Shown: positions 56,642-64,000 of the stretch, one piece after another
Layout: each line of letters starts with the position of its first letter
Position numbering within the stretch: the stretch's first letter is position 1
Position numbers and translations under genes: made by a program
The notes under the pieces: generated by a model
What the model was told of the DNA's origin: nothing
Databases searched by the model: none
Seen by the model: only the letters and a program-made list of their open reading frames with translations
Origin: Fomitopsis serialis
Lineage: Eukaryota; Basidiomycota; Agaricomycetes; Polyporales; Fomitopsidaceae
Direction: 5' to 3'
NCBI RefSeq assembly: GCF_022376445.1
Contig: NW_025955139.1
Location: 1-64,000 of the forward strand
Length of the DNA stretch: 64,000 bases

Positions 56642-59600
56642 TCAAACGCCGTACATGTTACTCGCGTTCTCCCTCGCTACGCGCATCACCCTCTCCGCAT
56701 CCCACGTCTCTGCGCTCCCCGCCTCCACCTCCACCCCCGTCTTCATCTCGTTTGCGACTCCGGTGACGAACTCTGCAGTCCACGGGATCATCGCGCTGTG
56801 GCTCAACGGCAGACGGCCCTTCACGCCCTTGAGCGCGGTGTCGTATAAGTTTGACGGTACCATGAAAGGCGCGTCTGTCTCGAGGAGAATGCGCAGAGAA
56901 GACGATGGCGAGGAGGTAAGATGGCGGATGACGTTGGCGGTGTTGAGGTTCGAAGAGTAAGTGATGACGCCTACGGGTGTGCATTGTGATACGCCTTGTA
57001 AGTAGGTAGATGGAATGGGAGGAACGAGACATACCTGTGATGCCGATGTATAGATTGGGGAAGTGCTCCAGCATTCGCGCAGCCCACTCCGGCGAGTCCG
57101 TACAGCAGTGTATATGGATCTATCCACATGGAAACGTCAACTGATAGCGCGTACTTGACGGATTTATCACACGCACCTTATGGTCCTTCGGCACCTCTTC
57201 CTTCATTATCCTCTCCGTGTCCTCCTCCGCCTCGCGCGTGTGGATGGTGAGCGGCTTACCGAGACGTACAGCATGCCGGAGCTGGCGGGTGAAGACTTGC
57301 TGCTGGAGTTCACGGGGAGAGTTATCGTAATGGTAATCTAGGCCTATTTCGCCCCAGCCGACGCAGCGTGGATGGGCCATCGCTTCTAGGCTGCAGAAGC
57401 GTCGTGATAAGTAGAAGTGAGAAGCGCAGAACACAACAAGCGTACATATCATTCTCTACTTCATCCGAGTAGAGCTTCGCTTCGTGTCTGGAGGATGCAT
57501 AATGAGTCTATATGCGCCGGTGTAGCCGCAGTCGACACGTACGGATGGACACCTAGTTGCCACGATCAGCGATGCATATCGAGAGCTAGCCGGCGGATAC
57601 TCACAGCCCCGCACGGGAGCACCGCAACGAGTGCCGGGCGATAGGCACGGAACTGATACGCACCCATAACGAACCAATACTCCATACCCGCCCACTGGCT
57701 CTTCCTCCCTTCCTCCGTCAGCGCAGAGTCCGCGAGCTCCCTCCACGCCTGCTTCAGCACCGGCGCCTCGCACCATACGTCCACAATCGCCTCCACGCCT
57801 CGCCCGTCATACATCCCCCGCACGAAGTCGAAGGAGCCTACTGAGTAAGATTTAACGTTCCGAATGTTAAAACCGGAGTGAGATTTGCCCGTCTCGAACG
57901 TTGCGGCCGGCGCCGGCCGGAGGGGTCCGGGTCCACGTTGCAGACGTTGTCGTTGCCAGCGATCCGGCCGGAGTGCATGCCGGCCGGCTCTGCCTCGTCT
58001 CCAACGTTGCGGCCGGCCTTGCCATCCCTGAATACTGTCCCCAACGATCCACCCGGCCTGTTTTCATGGTACGTTGCAACGCTCCGGCCGGAGTGCATGC
58101 CAGCCCCGACCCCCCTCCTCAATTTTGCGGCCGGCCTGTTTTCACCGGACGTTGCAACGCTCCGGCCGGACTACACCCAGGCCGCCCCCCCCACTTCTGA
58201 ACGATCCACCCGGCCTCTTTCACCCAACGTTGCAATGCTCCGGCCGGAGGGTATGCCGGCCGGTCATCCCTCGTTCCCAACGTTGCGGCCGGAGCAGGCA
58301 GAATTCAAAGTGGCCAGGCAGTCCACGCTGCAAACAGTCCAGCCGGTCAACAGATATAGCATTGCAAACGAGCTGGCCGGCCTCAGGCCCCACCACTACA
58401 AATGGTCCGGCCGGACTTTTTGCCGGCCGAAAACACAATGTCTCGGGCCGAGGGTACAGCCAAAACTCGGCCAAAGCAGCCAGACATTTCCGGGCCGAGC
58501 TTTTGCTTCACCGACCGGGCAAGCATTGTCTCGGGCCGAAAAGTTGACAATTTTCTCGGGCCGAAGATTTGAGTACTGCCTCGGGCCGAAGAGTTGGGCA
58601 TTTTCTCGGGCCGAAGATTTGGCCGAAGCTCGGTGAAAACAGCCGGGCTGTCGGATTGCCATATAAGGAAATTTGGTATTGACTGGTAGTACTTCATTGA
58701 TAGACTATAGTATCAATTCCCTAGTGACCAAAGATGTCTAGTTAGGCCAGGATGTGCAAAACAAGATTTACTCACAGGCTTCTTTGCACAACAAGCTAAT
58801 CAATTTCTGAAGCCAGTTTTCTTTTCCCACACTGTTTGACTATCTAGGATGTGTTGTTTCAATGCATAGAGTATATCCCCAACAGGAATAGTCTTATTCT
58901 TTGAAGCTGAATACAGGACAACAGATAAGGGGCATACAGATATGGTACCGTGCTGAACAATGTTGACTCCTGCAGCCAATGTACATTCAAAACAATGTTT
59001 CACCATCTAGAATAGTTCATTTCCTCACAAGGAATCTGTTCTCCAAAGGAATAGTCTTATTCACACAAGCTGTGTGTGGTACAGAGTTAAGGGGATCATG
59101 CACTCCGGCCGGACCATCTCCTATGAGGATGAGGATTGGCCGGCCGGACTGTTACCAATGTAAATGTTTCTGTGGCAGGTGCAATGTGCATGCTGGTACA
59201 ACATTTCAGTGTGACACCCAGACAGACAATAATCCAAAGTATGTCTCTCACAATATAATGCATATTCACCTTATCTTCATCCCCGAGTTCAGCTTCAAAG
59301 AATAAGACTATTCCTTTGGGAGACTTGCTTGTTGCATTGAAATGTGCTACTCTAGATTGTGGAACATTGCGGGGAAAGCATATTGGCTTCAGGAAGTAAA
59401 CACAGTATGACATGTATACCCATACACCCTTGCCTTAACTCTGTACTACATTCAGCTTATGTGAATAAGACTGTTCCTTTGGAGGATTCACTCCCTATGG
59501 GTAAATGAACCATCAGAGGTTGTGAAACAGTGTTTTGAATGTAGATTGTCTGCAGGAGTCAACATTGTTCAGCACGGTACCATATCTGTATGCCCCTTAT

Positions 59601-60911
59601 CTGTTGTCCTGTATTCAGCTTCAAAGAATAAGACTATTCCTGTTGGGGATATACTCTATGCATTGAAACAACACATCCTAGATAGTCAAACAGTGTGGGA
59701 AAAGAAAACTGGCTTCAGAAATTGATTAGCTTGTTGTGCAAAGAAGCCTGTGAGTAAATCTTGTTTTGCACATCCTGGCCTAACTAGACATCTTTGGTCA
59801 CTAGGGAATTGATACTATAGTCTATCAATGAAGTACTACCAGTCAATACCAAATTTCCTTATATGGCAATCCGACAGCCCGGCTGTTTTCACCGAGCTTC
59901 GGCCAAATCTTCGGCCCGAGAAAATGCCCAACTCTTCGGCCCGAGGCAGTACTCAAATCTTCGGCCCGAGAAAATTGTCAACTTTTCGGCCCGAGACAAT
60001 GCTTGCCCGGTCGGTGAAGCAAAAGCTCGGCCCGGAAATGTCTGGCTGCTTTGGCCGAGTTTTGGCTGTACCCTCGGCCCGAGACATTGTGTTTTCGGCC
60101 GGCAAAAAGTCCGGCCGGACCATTTGTAGTGGTGGGGCCTGAGGCCGGCCAGCTCGTTTGCAATGCTATATCTGTTGACCGGCTGGACTGTTTGCAGCGT
60201 GGACTGCCTGGCCACTTTGAATTCTGCCTGCTCCGGCCGCAACGTTGGGAACGAGGGATGACCGGCCGGCATACCCTCCGGCCGGAGCATTGCAACGTTG
60301 GGTGAAAGAGGCCGGGTGGATCGTTCAGAAGTGGGGGGGGCGGCCTGGGTGTAGTCCGGCCGGAGCGTTGCAACGTCCAGTGAAAACAGGCCGGCCGCAA
60401 AATTGAGGAGGGGGCAGGGCTGGCATGCACTCCGGCCGGAGCGTTGAGCAGTGGGGGGTGGGCTGGCACGCGCTCCGGCCGGAGCGTTGCAACGTCCGGT
60501 GAAAACAGCCCGGCCGCAACATTGGAGGTGGTATTTGAGGAGGGCAGGGCCGGCCGCAACGTTGTGGACGAGGCTGAACCGGCCGGCATGATCTCCGGCC
60601 GGATCACTGGCAACGTCCACGTCTGCAACGTGGACCCGGACCCCTCCGGCCGGCGCCGGCCGCCACGTTCGAAACGGGCAAATCTCACTCCGGTTTTAAC
60701 GTTCGGAACGTGTAAGACACACTAAATAATGTGGTCGAAGACGGTCTCATAGCGCCCGGACGGATACTTGCTGCGATAGGCACCGAAGGTCGAGTGCAGG
60801 TGCGTATGCGTATCAACGATTGGTGTGATTATGCCCTCTGGGATGGAGGAGAGACGCGGAAGGTGTAGGTGCTGCTCGTCAGGTACGGAGGACTTCTTGT
60901 TCTTGCCCATG
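56642..60911 (-). CDS. TatD-family metal-dependent deoxyribonuclease, interrupted by a foldback element
   Basis: Exon 1 (from the ATG at 60911, in an ACCATGG context) encodes a basic N-terminus and the metal-binding VDTHTHLHSTFG, ending ...YETVF near 60737. After the 2.86-kb foldback insertion the gene resumes at 57838 with FDFVRGMYDGRG. Exons 57838-57660, 57487-57446, 57390-57177, 57119-57035 and 56970-56642 all join in frame. Remaining metal ligands are present: E in GWGEIGLDYHYD, H in LTIHTRE, H in IHIHC and D in LLETDAP. TatD enzymes are nucleases acting in DNA repair or apoptotic DNA breakdown. I found no conventional splice joining exon 1 to exon 2: exon 1 reads into a TAG at 60722-60724, and available donors are out of phase. 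The gene may be broken, or need an unusual 2.9-kb intron. Confidence 0.85.
57851..60711. mobile_element. Foldback (giant palindrome) element inside the TatD gene
   Basis: Arms of about 1.2 kb (57855 to about 59090, and about 59430 to 60711) are inverted copies. Large parts are identical: a 104-aa shadow frame is the same in both. The termini ACGTTCCGAA(C/T)GTTAAAACC are inverted repeats. GTAAGA flanks the element on both sides (57845-57850, 60712-60717) and is a candidate 6-bp target-site duplication. The arms contain tandem modules around CTCCGGCCGGAGTGCATGCC and a series of CTCGGGCCGA units. The right arm has an additional ~37 bp in the module array. No transposase gene is present, so it would depend on another element. 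Confidence 0.85.
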
Positions 60912-61693
60912 GTGGTCTTACGCGGTCGCGCGTGTGGTTGTGGGAGTGGTTGTGGGAGTGATCGAGGTAATTCCGGGTTCCGGGGGTAAGGAGGAATTTC
61001 TGAGGCCTCCGCACCCACTCGGAAGACCTCTCCACGCACGTCGCACGTGCATCCCGAGCCAGGGGCGCGTCGGGCTCGACCAAGCTCGCTCTGATGTCAG
61101 CGACCTGCTGACGGAGGTCAGACGAGCATGCTCATTGGTCAGTCCTGCAGCCCGCTGCGCATCCCCTATCCTAAACAGGGTCTTAACCTCGCGTACGGGC
61201 GCAGCGCACAGATCACCCTTCTCGCTGCCGCCCCGCAGGTACGTCCGATTCAGCCGCCTCGCCGCTGATCGCGAAGCTCACCCGCCGTGAACAGATATAG
61301 TACGCCTCGTATATTTTAGCGTATCGCGCAAACAAAGGCACACTATATCTCACAAGTCTGTCAGACTTCGAAGCTTCGCATCTGCATACCGGCTACTCCA
61401 CCCTCGTAGCCCATCGCTTCGCTCACCCGTATGTCGAATTCCCATGTCTCTTCGTGTAAGGGACGCGTAAGCGTAAGCGCCGGGATACATCGCACGAGCG
61501 CCCGACGCTCGTCCGAATAGATATATTGTTTTCTTTCCTTTTCCTTTTCCGTTCTCTTTCCTGACTCACCATAGACTCGTTCTAGACCTATTCCTAATTG
61601 GTACATGCTATGCTCGGAGTGGCATCGGAGTGGCGACCTGTGCCACAGCTTGCCACTCGTCCTTTGTTCTCTGACTCTTCTCGCTTACATCAT
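60912..61693. other. Region upstream of the TatD gene
   Basis: It contains the TatD promoter and, from about 61290, AT-richer sequence with a pyrimidine-rich stretch (61530-61560) that could be a leader or LTR remnant of the downstream retroelement. No matching LTR copy was found. Confidence 0.35.
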
Positions 61694-63622
61694 ATGCCTG
61701 GTTCACTCGATTCGGCCTACGTTCACTCATGTATAAATACAGTACCTACGACGGGCAAAGGCCCAAGCTTCGATACAAGGACGTTGCCTACTCACCTTTG
61801 TCCGTGTCCAACTATCGACTTCCCGTGTGTTTCCGACCTCGCCGACGCTACGCCCACCCGCGCCAACGCGCCGACGAGCCGGATTCCTCACACTTCGCCA
61901 TCTCCTCCGGCGTCTCCTCAGGCCCCTAATGACGTCGGGCCTGACGACCTCGCCGAGCACATTCGCCAACGGGCTCTTGCCTTGCAGCAAATTGTCGATG
62001 ACGCTTCGCGAGGCGCTCTCCCTATCAATGAAGCCGAACAGCAGCTCCGCCAGTCCGGCGCTTCTGCCGAGGAGGTGGCCGACTACGTTCAGCAACTTCA
62101 GGCAGCGCGGCAGCAACCACCTGGGAGTCCAGCTAGGAGGCAGGATCCTGGCTCTCCCGATCGCGGCCCGGAAGATCGGCCCGGCGGTCTGTCAGGCGGG
62201 GAAGCAGCCAACGAGGTTGCCTGGGCGCTACTGCGCCAGAAGCTGGAGTCTTTGCGCTCGGACTCCGGGCAAAGCGGTGACCTCACGAAGGCTCTCCTCG
62301 GTCTGGTGGGTCCCTCCAGTGAACGTCCGCCTTCCATTCCATCCACCGTCCTTGCCGGGGCTCCCCACCTCGCTGCTCTTAAACCGGCTATCGGCGACGA
62401 GCACATCCAGGAGACATGGCGATTACGTCAGCTGTATAGCACCGAGAAAGCCGTCGATCCCATTATCAACGCAATGCAGCAGCAGACGTGGCGACATCCG
62501 CTTCCTCGCTCTATATGGAAGGACCTCGTTGCCGACAAGTTCGTCAGCTTCGAACGAATCTTCGCCACTATGGAGCTTGGCTACGATCATGACGAAGACA
62601 CTAGGGAGCTTGCGCCAGGCCTCTCACTCGTCCGCAAGGACACATCCTCAGCTAAGCGACCTCTTCGTACCGAAGCCGACTGGCAGCGAGTCTTTGCAGC
62701 TTGGGCCGATGCGACGAAGGCCTCTACCCGCACCGAGCATCCGAGCTTGACGAGTATCAGCGCTTTGTCTCGGAGCTATTTGTCGCCGCTCCTTCGAACC
62801 CTCTTACGCCATGGGGGCAGATCTTGCTATCCGCGACAGCTACGCCAAGGGCCCTTTCCGGCTCGATGACCGCTCGCGGACACACGTCCATGTTCTCACG
62901 CAAACCCTTCGCTTCTCGCCGACCCAAAGCCTTGGGAAGCGAGCAAATACAAGCAGTTCTAGCACCTCGGCGGCTTCGAAACGGAGCTCGCGCAGCGAGT
63001 CACGCTGTATCAACTGGAACCTTGGTCGGTGTAGCGACCCTTGTGCTAACTCCCGAAGCATGGAGAGTGCTGCGAGTGTGGCGGCCAGCACCGAGCAAAA
63101 GACGAGGCAACGTGCCTCGCTTCTGTCCAAGCTCGCAAAAGAAAGGAGCTCCTGGTGACGCGCGAGGCAGCTGAGAAGGCTGCAGCAGGTCCTACTCCTT
63201 TTCATTCGTCCTCTGTTGAACTCGGCAAGCGAAAGCAAGTCCCTGGGCTTGACGACGAGCTACCAAAATATCGACGCGGACTTGCTTGGTCATCATCTTC
63301 ATCCTCCACTTTCTCTCCTTCTGCAAGATACACCGAGATCGCTCCTCCTCTTCCTCGTCCACCTGCACACCTCCTTCAGAACCGCGAGCTAGCCAATTCG
63401 TTAGCTCGATGTAGCAATCACATTAAAGTAGAAACCCCATTCGACGTCAATCGACTGAGCGACATGCTTGTCGATCATCCGAACCAACCTTTCGTGCAGT
63501 CCGTTCTCACAGGCCTGCGAGAAGGCTTCTGGCCGCTGGAGGATGGTGAATGGAAGTTAGAACTGGAAGAGGTTGTCGGCAACTACTCCACGGACGAGCC
63601 AGATCTCGACGCGATGTGGTGA
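61694..63622 (+). pseudogene. Retroelement Gag/RT-like remnant with frameshifts
   Basis: The first frame (MPGSLDSAYVHS...) includes RLRQLYSTEKAVDPII and WRHPLPRSIWKDLVADKFVS. Frameshifts near 62720 and 62790 move to LYPHRASELDEYQRFVSELF and then to AIRDSYAKGPFRLDD. A Cys/His cluster (CINWNLGRCSDPC, then HGECCECGGQHRAKDEATC) is split between frames near 63060. The last frame ends TPFDVNRLSDMLVDHPNQPF...GLREGFWP, a segment I associate with the start of the reverse transcriptase in DIRS-like fungal retroelements. The polymerase core is absent, so the copy is truncated at its 3' end as well as frameshifted. Confidence 0.65.
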
Positions 63623-64000
63623 TTGCGAGTCCCCGGTGCGTGGACGACGCGGAAGGGAATTCTTGGTATCGGTGAAAACGATGGGCGGGGGTCGTTGGTG
63701 CAAGTTGACGGTTCGCGGAGGAAGCGAGCGAGGTCCGTGGTACCTCGCGGAGGGAAAAGGGGAGATGGGGTGGTGCGCCGCACGCTTCGTCCGCGATGTC
63801 CTTTAGTGAAGACTGCCTTTCCTGAGCCTGGTATACTCGATAGCCTTCCCTCCGACGTTCCTAACCTGAGCTCTCCTGGATCCTGAGCCTGAGCCTAACT
63901 CCTGCGACCTTCCTTAGCCTGAACGCGAGCCTGAGACGGGACCTGAAGCCTGAGATTGCCCGGTGCAACCTAGATACTGAGTCCTGAGAGGTAGTGGTAG
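63623..64000. other. Window end with CCTGAGC-type low-complexity repeats
   Basis: After the remnant, an open stretch without known motifs leads to irregular CCTGAGC/CCTGA repeats from about 63820 to 63990. Confidence 0.4.

Noticed and set aside
58383..60142. Identical 104-aa frames in the two foldback arms as a gene pair
   Set aside because: They follow from the arms being identical in sequence; they have no motif, no conventional start context and read through repeat modules.
63820..63990. Subtelomeric or telomeric repeat
   Set aside because: The CCTGAGC pattern is irregular and is not TTAGGG-like.

Overview
This window is nuclear DNA from a filamentous basidiomycete, most likely a mushroom-forming Agaricomycete. 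Genes are cut by many short introns (about 44-60 nt, donors mostly GTGCGT, GTACGT or GTAAGT). Core eukaryotic genes (G-alpha subunit, PCNA, TatD-like nuclease) are mixed with families I associate with Agaricomycetes: Plavaka transposase, a DUF6532-like companion protein and a lineage-specific 'IPFWVCG' protein. Naming the order (perhaps Polyporales) would be a guess.

Layout. 1-10 kb is a GC-rich gene block: the 5' end of an acetamidase/formamidase gene, an atypical G-alpha subunit, a fungal orphan protein and a long scaffold protein resembling Byr4/Bfa1. 11.0-14.8 kb is a large inverted duplication carrying two divergent copies of a three-finger C2H2 gene. 15.1-16.5 kb is PCNA, with a long charged insertion and a cluster of ACGCGT boxes upstream. 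16.6-24.3 kb is a diverged tandem segmental duplication: both units carry a small secreted repeat protein, and only the second also carries a 451-aa orphan gene. 24.3-29.8 kb and 51.3-55.2 kb are related blocks in which an NmrA-like gene or pseudogene faces a zinc-finger gene. 32.7-46.0 kb is one long nested transposon: a degenerate LINE with a 13-bp target-site duplication and poly(A) tail, split by a 6.66-kb Plavaka DNA transposon whose transposase reading frame is complete. 46-51 kb holds decayed repeats and another zinc-finger gene. 56.6-60.9 kb is a TatD-like nuclease gene with a 2.86-kb foldback palindrome between its first exon and the rest. The window ends in a frameshifted retroelement Gag/RT remnant.

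Main themes. (1) A five-member zinc-finger family, four members of which share the same overall gene architecture, dispersed among repeats. (2) Repeated duplication and decay of the NmrA-like gene. (3) Transposon nesting and two kilobase-scale palindromes, one made of host genes and one of repeat-rich foldback sequence. (4) Unusual versions of conserved proteins: a G-alpha lacking the catalytic glutamine and a PCNA with about 115 extra charged residues. No convincing tRNA, rRNA, CRISPR array or bacterial-type regulatory signal was seen.
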